A DNA stretch of 64,000 nucleotides from Candidatus Poribacteria bacterium (GTDB lineage: Bacteria; Poribacteria; WGA-4E; WGA-3G): assembly GCA_022826805.1 (NCBI GenBank), contig JAJDUH010000044.1:1-64000 (forward strand). Direction: 5' to 3'. Below are positions 54,601 through 63,001 of the stretch, piece after piece; the first letter of the stretch is position 1; each line of letters opens with the position of its first letter. Both the position numbers and the translations under genes were made by a program. The notes under the pieces were generated by a model. It worked only from the letters and a program-made list of their open reading frames with translations, was not told the origin of the DNA and did not search any database.

Positions 54601-57382
54601 CTGCCATTTGGATGGATATGACAGCATCAGCAGGAACAAGTACGTCCCCAGTCTCTGGGTGGCGGATGTCTTCCGCAGCGACACGTCCACTAATCTTAAA
54701 GGCAAGGTCTCCTCCAGCTGTTGCGAATTTCTGGATGCTGTTAAGTGTCCCGCAATCTTCAAGGGTAACGCGAACATCCTGGGCAACATCCACAAGCTTC
54801 CGGGTTAGATAACCCGACGCAGCCGTTTTCATTGCTGTGTCCACCAACCCCTTACGCGACCCATAGGTAGAGTTAAAGTAGTCAATCACATCTAAACCTT
54901 CACGATACGAAGATGTAATCGGCGGAATGAGGATTTCACCACTCTGTTTCGCCTTCAACCCGATAACGGCACTGATTTGCATAAACGGATTTTTTCGTGC
55001 ACGCGCACCGCTATCTGCCATGATATGGACTGGACTGAAGCCTTCTATGGTTTTATCGCTTATCTCTGACCCATCGGGATCAACGTACGGGTGAACCTTA
55101 CGCGAGTCTCCGCGCTCAACAAGGGGCGTCTCCAGCTGCGGTAAGGTATCGAACATCGTATCTTCAACCGCTGAGAGCGCTCTCAACCAGATACGAATCT
55201 GTTCGTTCTCATATTCCTCTCGTTCAGTCGTAGATGCACCTTCAAGGAGCGTCTCAATTTCTGTCCGGGCTTCGTTCACCAGTGCGTCCCGGTTTTCGGG
55301 GGTCAGATAGTCTGTGATACCCGGTGAAATACCACTCAGTGTTGCGTACTCGAAAGCAAGTTTCTGAATGTTCTCAAGTACCTCTGTTGTAACGCGTGTT
55401 CCTAATTCATTGAAGCATCGATCAACTATCTCGGATAATCTCCGTCCGCCGGCTTCTCCATTGAAAAACGGTATACGCTGATGCGAATGTTCGTCTTCCC
55501 ACTCTAACTCAGATGGAAGGACTTCGTTAAAGATAATCCTACCGACTGTAGTAAGGACGGGTTCTGTAGCTTTCCCACCATTTTCGCTATGCGCACAGAA
55601 GAACTGCAGATTATCGTGGAGTTTAAGCTGACCCGCGACATGGGCTGCTATTACCTCTTCTGGATGGGCATAACGACGATGATACCACGGTTTTTCACGA
55701 AGCGCATCAAGAGCAGATTCATCATCCGTTGTATACGCGGCGTGCAAAAGTGCTGCATCCTCGGCGTGTCCGGGTAATGTCTTCGTCAGGAAACTGGGAC
55801 CAAGCACCATATCAAGTTCGGGAACTGTAATCGGACCACCGTGTGAAGGCTTGAGGATATTATGGCTACTGAGCATCAGCATTTTTGCTTCCGCTTGTGC
55901 TTCAACCGTGAGTGGCACGTGCACTGCCATCTGGTCTCCGTCAAAATCGGCATTGAACGCTTTACAGACAAGCGGCGGAATTCTAATGGACTTACCCTCT
56001 ACCAAGACGGGTAAAAACGCTTGAATACCAAGTCGGTGCAACGTCGGCGGACGATTGAGTAGTACAGGATGGTCAGCGATAACTTCCTCTACGACATCCC
56101 ATACGGGTGAGTCAGGATCAACCTGCTCGGCGAAATGTTTCGCTCGTTTAATCGTCTGCGCGTGGTTATGCGCTTGGAGTCGTTCAATGATAAACGGCTT
56201 GAATAATTCCACTGCCATCCGTTTGGGGATACCACATTGGTGGAGTCCTAATTCAGGTCCGACAACGATGACACTACGACCAGAGTAGTCAACCCGTTTC
56301 CCAAGAAGATTCTGACGGAATCGTCCAATTTTCCCCTTAAGCACATCAGCAAGGGATTTGAGGGGACGATTACCCGGACCAGTGACGCGGCGACCGTGTC
56401 GACCGTTGTCAAAGAATGCATCTACTGCCTCCTGCAACATCCGCTTCTCGTTTCGGAGAATCACTTCCGGAGAACGCAGTTGTATCAACTTACGGAGTCG
56501 ATTGTTGCGATTAATGACACGACGATACAGATCATTGAGATCGCTGGTAGCGAAGCGTCCACCTTCAAGGGGAACAAGTGGTCGTAAATCTGGGGGAATA
56601 ACTGGAATCACATCGAGAATCATCCACTCAGGGCGCTGTCCAACTTCCGCAAACTCGGCTATCTGTTTCAGTTGCTTGGCAACCTTAAGTTTTTTCTGTT
56701 GACTGGTGGTTTCCTCCAAAATCTGGGTCAACCGCTTTATCTCTTCTTCGAGGTCAATACCGCTTAAAATTTCACGAATAACTTCGGCACCAGTGCCAGC
56801 GCGAAATCCACCTCGGTACTTGCTACTATACTCCAGATACTCAATCTCGGTTAGCACCTGTCGCGGCTCCAGCGGGCAATCTGGGTCGGTCACTTCAACG
56901 ACAATAAAAGCATCAAAATAGAGCACGAGTTCAACTTGTCGTGAAGAGAGCTCACAGAAAGTGCCAATCCGCGATGGAATACCTTTGAAATACCATATAT
57001 GAGAAACAGGAGCGGCAAGTTGGATATAACCGAGCCGTTCCCTTCGGACGCGTTGCTGTGTAACTTCAACGCCACAACGGTCACAGATTATACCCTTATG
57101 TTTAATACGCTTGTATTTACCACAGTTACATTCCCAATCCTTCTGCGGTCCGAAGATAGCCTCACAGAAAAGCCCTTCGGGTTCAGGTCGAAAGGAACGG
57201 TAATTAATCGTTTCTGCCTTCTTGACCTCGCCGCAGTTACATGTGCCTTTCTCCGGGCATATAAAGGGACCATCTGCAGCGTCGGCAGGGTTCCTACGTC
57301 TACAACTGGTCTGCTTCGATGAGTCTTTAATCTGATCTGGCGAAGCGATCTTTATGGAGATGCTGTCAAATGCCGTGTTCAT
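51665..57382 (-). CDS. rpoC: RNA polymerase beta-prime subunit with large repeat insertion
   Basis: A 1905-residue beta-prime; about 1400 is usual. Core parts are all present: zinc region CNCGKYKRIKHKGIICDRCG, catalytic NADFDGDQMAVH (about residue 478), bridge region, second zinc region TCEAEEGVCAKC, trigger loop GEPGTQLTMRTFHTGG and the end FQQTTKVLTDAAVSG. After the trigger loop, residues about 1046-1598 (52590-54245) hold about 12 copies of a module of 38-75 residues, pattern Y-x-V-T-x-V-x-HPDC-x-L-x-x-G-x-x-LTExEY-x-x-x-x-x-Y-x-GF. This is where other bacteria carry SI3. The same pattern occurs once in a native segment near residue 155, VVEVTDPDCPLEPRQVLTEI. The N-terminus also has a Cys-rich insertion near residues 22-51. 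GGAG precedes ATG. It follows rpoB by 245 bases. Confidence 0.97.
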   Translation of the reverse strand: MNTAFDSISIKIASPDQIKDSSKQTSCRRRNPADAADGPFICPEKGTCNCGEVKKAETINYRSFRPEPEGLFCEAIFGPQKDWECNCGKYKRIKHKGIICDRCGVEVTQQRVRRERLGYIQLAAPVSHIWYFKGIPSRIGTFCELSSRQVELVLYFDAFIVVEVTDPDCPLEPRQVLTEIEYLEYSSKYRGGFRAGTGAEVIREILSGIDLEEEIKRLTQILEETTSQQKKLKVAKQLKQIAEFAEVGQRPEWMILDVIPVIPPDLRPLVPLEGGRFATSDLNDLYRRVINRNNRLRKLIQLRSPEVILRNEKRMLQEAVDAFFDNGRHGRRVTGPGNRPLKSLADVLKGKIGRFRQNLLGKRVDYSGRSVIVVGPELGLHQCGIPKRMAVELFKPFIIERLQAHNHAQTIKRAKHFAEQVDPDSPVWDVVEEVIADHPVLLNRPPTLHRLGIQAFLPVLVEGKSIRIPPLVCKAFNADFDGDQMAVHVPLTVEAQAEAKMLMLSSHNILKPSHGGPITVPELDMVLGPSFLTKTLPGHAEDAALLHAAYTTDDESALDALREKPWYHRRYAHPEEVIAAHVAGQLKLHDNLQFFCAHSENGGKATEPVLTTVGRIIFNEVLPSELEWEDEHSHQRIPFFNGEAGGRRLSEIVDRCFNELGTRVTTEVLENIQKLAFEYATLSGISPGITDYLTPENRDALVNEARTEIETLLEGASTTEREEYENEQIRIWLRALSAVEDTMFDTLPQLETPLVERGDSRKVHPYVDPDGSEISDKTIEGFSPVHIMADSGARARKNPFMQISAVIGLKAKQSGEILIPPITSSYREGLDVIDYFNSTYGSRKGLVDTAMKTAASGYLTRKLVDVAQDVRVTLEDCGTLNSIQKFATAGGDLAFKISGRVAAEDIRHPETGDVLVPADAVISIQMADRIDKLGVKVVKVRSVLTCEAEEGVCAKCYGNDLTTNSLVNVGEAVGIIAAQSIGEPGTQLTMRTFHTGGAVEDVSEARQRRILSKEKGTVRFLDFQPDRTVRKEGELWIAIENRMNFDGPAYKVLQINHPDCQLREGELLSEKQYIENTERYKGFNTKAWQYEVTAVFDNTCDLKVADRLSQAEYARAQETYGFQRFAKLHYRVTNVHHPDVSLNAGDLLTADDVEKLKTEIRQGFDGEWHYLDSETDARLAAESLSETGTVDASLGGKEGDDSFKRVYRVTEKTNKAFPFKVGDEVPTEDIMPWLTPFEVDAKPVYVMTEEIADAPALLKQTALSDEGATSDIPPLTVGQMLTEREFTEARTQYKQLERAFKVERQESERYYVTQVYHSECPLKVEEELTKDALLRAHKRFTGFDAQKLRHRVTRVHHSDCTLKPGDLLTESEAKQLGENFLGFTTSQTKAETGSFKVERLYRVTVVNHPDCPLEAGELLTQRESTAKRRQYKGLEVARHYEVVNVEDGATALTVGQRLTEIEYKALRKTDPELAGKVRSLYHVVSGHHPELDLKVGQELTEQEYRTYNRKFKGFDTEVVYRVIADERETDTRLEPGTILLSKDYRALDKANQRVTHTVIEVYHPNCRYAVGDELSEGDYETARIQYPGFEVDELSLRMRIEVETADGTRVPHVIPPGYSFDIKEGDSLRAGETLAELHERTANSDIVAGIPRVTELFEARRPKSDDAAEIAEIEGFVRFAGTKNGVPNYRIEHEGYESRLYPIPDEKRRVAEGDWVDAGDSLTDGFLNPHDILRIGRTAIEGVSVEGEEAVWAYLVDEVQKVYGEGTINDKHVETIVRQMLTKIRITEPGDTNFYPNDEVQRKEFERINNEVEGAGGTPATGEPILQSISKASLSTDSFISAASFQQTTKVLTDAAVSGQTDRLYGLKENVILGRLIPVGSGFSGFRNLDVDPTDSELAEASDDD
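52590..54245 (-). repeat. protein-coding tandem repeat array inside rpoC
   Basis: About 12 diverged units of 38-75 codons. Landmark units are INHPDCQLREGELLSEKQY, VHHPDVSLNAGDLLTAD, VHHSDCTLKPGDLLTESE, VNHPDCPLEAGELLTQRE and HHPELDLKVGQELTEQEY. The units are diverged at the DNA level, so the expansion is old and kept in frame. Confidence 0.85.
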
Positions 57383-57627
57383 CAGTTCTCCTTTTTTTAG
57401 AGTTTTCAGTTTTCAGTACGCTCACTTCGTTCGCTTTTATGGCGAATTTTACAATTACTTGGACACTATCGAAGAGTGCCCAACCCCCCTTTATGAATCA
57501 ACGGTATGAATGCCTTAGGGCATTCCCCGCCCCTTATCAGGAGGGTAGGGAAATTCCCAGATATTGTAATGTCTACTTATTTATATAATCCACCATAGTT
57601 ATCAGTTACTGGCGACTGATAATCTTA
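57383..57627. repeat. rpoB-rpoC spacer with repeats
   Basis: Holds TTTTCAGTTTTCAGTACGCT with TTCGTTCGCT (57399-57438), one GAATCAACGGTAT hairpin (57495-57525, arms GAATGCC/GGCATTC), and AGTTATCAGTTACTGG near 57597. No promoter is obvious. This is a long spacer for rpoBC, which in most bacteria is short. Confidence 0.75.
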
Positions 57628-60600
57628 TTAAGCCTCAGGGTCATCACTGTCTTTGTCGAGCGATACATGGAGTCCAAGCGTTTGGAGTTCACGGACCAAG
57701 ACCTTGAAAGATTCCGGCGTGCCGGGCGGTTCCGGATTGAGTCCTTTCACAATAGACTCATAGATTTCCCTTCTGCCAAGAACGTCATCCGATTTGATAG
57801 TGAGCATCTCTTGGAGCGTATGCGCTGCGCCATAAGCTTCTAATGCCCAGACTTCCATCTCACCGAGCCGCTGTCCCCCGTGCTGTGCCTTGCCACCCAA
57901 GGGTTGCTGCGTTACGAGGGAGTAAGGACCCGTGGAGCGGGCATGCATCTTATCAGCAACGAGGTGGTTGAGTTTCAGGAAATAGACGTATCCGACTGTT
58001 ACCTCCTGTGCAAACGCTTCACCGCTCCTGCCGTCATAGAGAATGCTTTTACCGGTCTGCTTACTACGTTCCGGGAGATCGGTTTTGGCGAGCATACCAA
58101 AAATTTCTTCCTCTGTTGCTCCATCAAATACAGGGGTTTCTGCTCGGATACCGAGTTCATGGCATGCCCATCCAAGATGGATTTCCAAGATCTGACCAAC
58201 GTTCATTCGAGAGGGGACACCCAACGGGTTCAACACCAACTCAACCGGCGTACCATTGGGAAGATAGGGCATATCCTCCTCAGGCAAAATTTTGGCAACA
58301 ACACCTTTATTGCCATAGCGACCTGCCATCTTATCGCCCACAGAAATCGGACGCTTGCTGGCAACATAGACCTTCACACGCTTGATAACGCCGGGTTTTA
58401 ACTCATCACCCATCTCCAACTGTTGAAGTGCTCGTTCTTTTTCTTCTGTGTAAGCGGTTATTCTTCCCTGTGCCATCTCTTCAACACGCTGGATATGTTC
58501 CATCGCCTCGGTGTCGGTCACGCGAATGTCTGAGAGGGACAAACCACTCTCCTTGCGTGCCTTCTGATAGTCAGCATCAGAGACTAATTCTCCCGCCGAT
58601 AGTGTACACTCCGGGTCGAAAACAGCGGTAATACGCCAGACGCTCTCAGTTTTAAGGTCTTTAACAGTTCGAGTGAGTGACGCCAACTCCTCGGGCGTGA
58701 GTTGCTGTCCTGCTGGGACCGGACGTGCTGGATAATCATTGTATGCACGCTGGTACTCAGCATCAGAGATCTCCTCGCCAACTGTCAATGGACACTCCTC
58801 TTCAAAAACTGCTGTAATGCACCAAAATAGTTCGGTTTCTAAATCTGGTGATGTCTGGATGAATTGTTCCCACTCACTCTGGGTAAGCGTTCCCCCTTTC
58901 GCAAGTGGACCCCGGGATTCCTCTAATTGTGCAACAACAGCTTGCTCAAATTCAGAACGCGTTTGCGTTTGCAGCTCGGTATTGTCCACTAACTCATAGA
59001 AACTCCAGGTATCTGGTTCCGAGTGCTCTTCAGTCACCAATATACCGAATCGTGCTCCTGTTGCAGCGAGTGTCTCCTTGAGTTGTCCGGAATGATATCC
59101 TTCATCGGTGTGTGCCTCTTCGCAGAGCGCAACAGCAACCGCACTACCATCAGCACCCCGAAGCACAATATCAACAGAATCCAATTGTACATCCAAAGGT
59201 TCTATCGCGTCCTCGAAAAGCGGTTCAGTCTTTTCCAAGAATGGTTTGCCAACTTCACCAAGATATCCCTGTACTGCACTGATAGTTTCGGGTTCAAAGC
59301 CTTGTGGTTCAGGAATCTCTTCTATCATCCCTTCGGTTTCATCGTCCTCAGAAGATAACGGTTCCGTAATCGAAGGATCTGGATAATGAACCACAACAGT
59401 AGGCGCAGGTTCCGTTACATCGGTTACTCTATAGAGAGCTTCGGCAACGAAGGCTTCAGAGACTGTACTCTCGATTACTGTGTAGTATGCATCTGCTGTA
59501 AAACCCGAGGTATAGGTATCTAAAACCTCGGCAGTGAGAGCATCACCGGCATCGGCGTCCTCTATAGTGGCACCATCAACTGTGGAAAGTGGATTAGCGA
59601 GATTGCATCCAATGAGCGTTTTGCGAGTTTCTTCAACCCTCCGATAGCGAATAGAAGCGACCTGTTCGCGCCAAGTTTCCTCAATCTCTTTACGTTTCGA
59701 TTCATAGCGTAAGTTATCAGGCATCGAGGCACCCGACTCGCCTTGGGTCCAATCCCCGCGCCTTTGCGTAACATCTGGCTTACGGGAAAATACTTTTACA
59801 TCAATGACGACACCTTCAACACCAGGACGGACATAAGTAGAAGCATCTCGAACTTCCTTAACTTTCTCACCAAAAATCGCACGCAGCAGTTTTTCTTCCG
59901 GACCATACTCGCTTTCACCCTTTGGTGTGATCTTTCCGACGAGTATACTACCCGTGCCAACAACACTACCGACGCGAATGATTCCCTCCTCGTCGAGTTG
60001 TGTCAGTCGCTGTTCACTAACGTTTGGGATGTCGCGTGTAATCTCTTCTGGACCAACTTTCGTCTCGCGTGCTTCTACCTCAAATTCCTCAATATGGATA
60101 GAGGTGAAAGTGTCTTGCTTAATGAGGCTTTCACTTATGAGAATAGAGTCCTCGTAGTTGTGCCCACCCCACGGCATATAAGCACACAATATATTCCGTC
60201 CGAGAGCGAGTTCACCATTTTCTGTAGAGGTGCCATCTGCAATAACCTGCCCAACCTCTACCTTATCGCCTACCGAGACGATCGGGCGTTGGTGGATACA
60301 GGTGCCGCTGTTACTGCGTTTGAAAGTTTGGAGCTTGTAGACATCATAGCCCATTTCACTGAACGTATTCTCACCTTCATCGTGGTGGAGGGTTTCACCA
60401 GAGTATATGAGGATCTCATCAGCGGAAACACTCGTAACAATGCCAGCGCGTGTCGCGGTTATGAGCGCCCCTGAATATCGCGCAGCGGGTTCCTCCATTC
60501 CCGTGCCAACCAGAGGTGATTCGGGTTGGATGAGCGGAACAGCTTGGCGCTGGTGGTTGGATCCCATCAATGCGCGGTTAGCATCCTCGTGTTCCAAGAA

Positions 60601-62886
60601 TGGAACAAGCGCAGCGGAAACACCAACAATTTGCTGTGGAGCGACCCCGATATAGTCCACCTTTTCTACTGGAAGGGACAGTACATCTTCGCCACTCCGA
60701 ACCGGCAGAATCGACTCAGAACCATTGGCATTCCCATTTGTATCACGCGATGCTGTCTTTGCAGCAATGTAAGCAGTATCCTCACTATCTGCAGTCAAGT
60801 ATTCCACCGAACCTGAAACCGACCCACCCTCTACCTTATGATAAGGCGTCTCTATAAATCCATAAGGGTTTATTCGCCCATAGCAAGCAAGCGAAACGAT
60901 GAGTCCAATCGAAGGCCCTTCAGGCGTTTCTAAGGGGCAGACACGTCCATAGTGTGTACGATGCACATCTCGGACAGCTGCAGTTGCCCTATCCCGATGA
61001 AGTCCGCCCGGACCAATCGCCGAGATACGGCGTTTGTGCGTCAGTTCATCGAGCGGATTAATTTGCTGCATGAACTGCGACAACTGATTTGAACCGAAGA
61101 ATTCACGGAGTGCCATCATCAACGGTTTGGGATTGACAAGCGTAGATGGTACAATTTTATCAATATCGTTGGTAGTACTCAATCGCTCACGTGTTGTCCT
61201 GCGAATCTGAAATAACCCCATTCTGAACTGGTTTTCAAGGAGCTCACCGATAACACGCACACGCCTGTTACCGAGATGGTCAAGATCGTCTTTGGGCGCA
61301 AACCCGTTATGCACATTAAGAAGATGGGCAACTGTGGAAGCAATATCTTCAGGCCGCAGTGTGCGAAGTGTCTCTTCTGGCGTTTCTCCATAAATCGGCA
61401 TATTCCCGAATTTCTGGTTAAGCTTGTATCTCCCAACTATGCCTAAATCATACCGATGCGGATCAAAAAGCAGCCATGAAAGATGTTTGCGCGCATTTTC
61501 CACATTTGCGGGATCTCCAGGTCTCAGTGTTCTAAAAATCTCAAGCAGCGCTGCATCTTGCAAATCGTGCTGATCGGAGTAATCCGCTTGTCGATCGCGT
61601 TCTAAGGTGTTACGTAAAAACCGGATATCTTGGCAATCCTTTTCATCCAGCACAGTGAGTGCTTCAACATCAGATTCCTGGAGACGTTCTAACTCGGTTT
61701 TAGTCAGTAGGGTATTCGCTGTGAGGAGTACTTCACCGGTTTCTTGATGGACCACATCTTCAGCACAAACCCTACTTTGACTGTCTTCGGGTACAAACTG
61801 TTCAACTGTGAACGCCTTTTTGCCATAACGAGCGAGTGCCTTTTCGTACTCAGAATTCGTTAGTATTTGCCCGACAGTAAACTCACAACCACTGTTATGC
61901 GTATCAATGACGCGTTGGAGAAGCTCGGTTTCAAACCCCTTCCATTTCCTGCGGAAGCTGGTGCGTTCTTTAGACGTAATTTCTTGCCCGACTTCCAGTG
62001 GACAACCCTTATCCGTTTCCGTTACTGTAGTAACGCGATAATGCTTCTCCGTCTCAATCTCCGGATAATCCTTCTTTGCCTGCCGAAATTCCGCAGCATT
62101 CAGTAAGTCTCCGGTTTTAATCTGCTTTGCTGGCGCCTCAACGCCGGTGACACGCCATCCAGCAAGCACAAGCCTTTCTGTCTTAGCATAGAGTTTCAGA
62201 ATATCTGCATCGGACTGCCAACCGAGTCCACGAAGTAGCACAGTGGCGGGTAATTTTTTGCGTTTGTCAATACGAACATAGATCTGATCCTTCGCGTCCA
62301 CTTCAAATTCAACCCATGCGCCTCGATATGGAATGATTTGAGCAGTCGGTGTACGCCGTCCGGTTGGCAAAGCTTTTTCAAGAAAAATTGCGCCTGGGGA
62401 CCGATGCAACTGGCTGACTATCACACGTTCACTGCCATTGACAATGAAACTACCATTTTCAGTCATTAGGGGGACTTCGCCGAGATAGACATCGGATTCA
62501 CGGATATCCACAACATGTGGCTCATCGGCATCCGGATCTGCCTCGCGTAGGACCAACATAATGCGTGCGGTGAGCGATACTTGATAGGTTACACCGCGCG
62601 CAACGCACTCCTGCAGCGTATATTTTGGAGTGCCGAGGCTATAACTGACAAACTCGAGGCTGTTAACATCCGAAAAGTCGCGAATGCCGCTCTTGTTTCC
62701 TGACACAAATACTTCTCTAAATACGGCTTGGAGGCCCTGGTCTTTACGTTCATCGGGAGAGACATCTCGTTGTAGAAAGGCATCATACGAGAGTCCTTGG
62801 GTTTCTATTAGATTTGGGAGTTGCGTGCTAACGTGGCTCTTGGCGAAAGACAGTCTGGTATTTTTCTGGCTTGGCTTTTTGTTCAC
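57628..62886 (-). CDS. rpoB: RNA polymerase beta subunit with two insertions
   Basis: A 1752-residue beta subunit; about 1200-1350 is usual. Core text is clear: NGSERVIVSQLHRSPG, SQLSQFMQQINPLDELTHKR, GGLHRDRATAAVRDVH, GNKGVVAKI and AYGAAHTLQEMLTIKSDD. Insertion 1 (about residues 235-365) holds three units like the beta-prime module (VTTVTETDKGCPLEVGQEIT and similar). Insertion 2 (about 1080-1460) holds low-complexity acidic text, a possible degenerate HsdR_N-like fold (58985-59205) and two or three more module units (ITAVFEEECPLTVGEEISDA, WRITAVFDPECTLSAGELVS). It sits where E. coli carries a dispensable lineage-specific insert. The start is GTG at 62886 with GGGGGA ten bases upstream. No ribosomal-protein genes (rplJ/rplL) precede it. 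Confidence 0.97.
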   Translation of the reverse strand: MNKKPSQKNTRLSFAKSHVSTQLPNLIETQGLSYDAFLQRDVSPDERKDQGLQAVFREVFVSGNKSGIRDFSDVNSLEFVSYSLGTPKYTLQECVARGVTYQVSLTARIMLVLREADPDADEPHVVDIRESDVYLGEVPLMTENGSFIVNGSERVIVSQLHRSPGAIFLEKALPTGRRTPTAQIIPYRGAWVEFEVDAKDQIYVRIDKRKKLPATVLLRGLGWQSDADILKLYAKTERLVLAGWRVTGVEAPAKQIKTGDLLNAAEFRQAKKDYPEIETEKHYRVTTVTETDKGCPLEVGQEITSKERTSFRRKWKGFETELLQRVIDTHNSGCEFTVGQILTNSEYEKALARYGKKAFTVEQFVPEDSQSRVCAEDVVHQETGEVLLTANTLLTKTELERLQESDVEALTVLDEKDCQDIRFLRNTLERDRQADYSDQHDLQDAALLEIFRTLRPGDPANVENARKHLSWLLFDPHRYDLGIVGRYKLNQKFGNMPIYGETPEETLRTLRPEDIASTVAHLLNVHNGFAPKDDLDHLGNRRVRVIGELLENQFRMGLFQIRRTTRERLSTTNDIDKIVPSTLVNPKPLMMALREFFGSNQLSQFMQQINPLDELTHKRRISAIGPGGLHRDRATAAVRDVHRTHYGRVCPLETPEGPSIGLIVSLACYGRINPYGFIETPYHKVEGGSVSGSVEYLTADSEDTAYIAAKTASRDTNGNANGSESILPVRSGEDVLSLPVEKVDYIGVAPQQIVGVSAALVPFLEHEDANRALMGSNHQRQAVPLIQPESPLVGTGMEEPAARYSGALITATRAGIVTSVSADEILIYSGETLHHDEGENTFSEMGYDVYKLQTFKRSNSGTCIHQRPIVSVGDKVEVGQVIADGTSTENGELALGRNILCAYMPWGGHNYEDSILISESLIKQDTFTSIHIEEFEVEARETKVGPEEITRDIPNVSEQRLTQLDEEGIIRVGSVVGTGSILVGKITPKGESEYGPEEKLLRAIFGEKVKEVRDASTYVRPGVEGVVIDVKVFSRKPDVTQRRGDWTQGESGASMPDNLRYESKRKEIEETWREQVASIRYRRVEETRKTLIGCNLANPLSTVDGATIEDADAGDALTAEVLDTYTSGFTADAYYTVIESTVSEAFVAEALYRVTDVTEPAPTVVVHYPDPSITEPLSSEDDETEGMIEEIPEPQGFEPETISAVQGYLGEVGKPFLEKTEPLFEDAIEPLDVQLDSVDIVLRGADGSAVAVALCEEAHTDEGYHSGQLKETLAATGARFGILVTEEHSEPDTWSFYELVDNTELQTQTRSEFEQAVVAQLEESRGPLAKGGTLTQSEWEQFIQTSPDLETELFWCITAVFEEECPLTVGEEISDAEYQRAYNDYPARPVPAGQQLTPEELASLTRTVKDLKTESVWRITAVFDPECTLSAGELVSDADYQKARKESGLSLSDIRVTDTEAMEHIQRVEEMAQGRITAYTEEKERALQQLEMGDELKPGVIKRVKVYVASKRPISVGDKMAGRYGNKGVVAKILPEEDMPYLPNGTPVELVLNPLGVPSRMNVGQILEIHLGWACHELGIRAETPVFDGATEEEIFGMLAKTDLPERSKQTGKSILYDGRSGEAFAQEVTVGYVYFLKLNHLVADKMHARSTGPYSLVTQQPLGGKAQHGGQRLGEMEVWALEAYGAAHTLQEMLTIKSDDVLGRREIYESIVKGLNPEPPGTPESFKVLVRELQTLGLHVSLDKDSDDPEA
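58985..59205 (-). other. HsdR_N-like segment inside the rpoB insertion
   Basis: About 74 codons reading SVDIVLRGADGSAVAVALCE, then GYHSGQLKETLAATGARFGI and WSFYELVDN. The order D-x-x-L...hydrophobic strand...QL-x-x-x...ARFGILV...W-x-FY resembles the N-terminal PD-(D/E)XK domain of type I restriction subunits (HsdR_N). The catalytic ExK position reads CEEA, so nuclease activity is not expected. The match is from memory of the family pattern. Confidence 0.45.
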
Positions 62887-62939
62887 TGAATGGAGTCCCC
62901 CTATTTGGCGGTGGTTACGCAGCGTATAACTTGACTTTT

Positions 62940-62969
62940 GAAAAAGCCCGCTTCGCTAGCTGCTTTTTC
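62940..62969 (-). terminator. leader hairpin upstream of rpoB
   Basis: GAAAAAGC and its complement GCTTTTTC flank a 14-base loop, between the rpoB promoter and start codon. It may be an attenuator-like structure. The T run is only five bases, so strength is uncertain. Confidence 0.45.
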
Positions 62970-63001
62970 CGTCTGAATATGGTGACATAGCATAACAGAA
63001 T

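Noticed and set aside
54032..54808. A 258-residue plus-strand gene inside rpoC
   Set aside because: It is antisense to the trigger-loop and zinc region of rpoC, which is certain. Codon pattern favours the minus strand.
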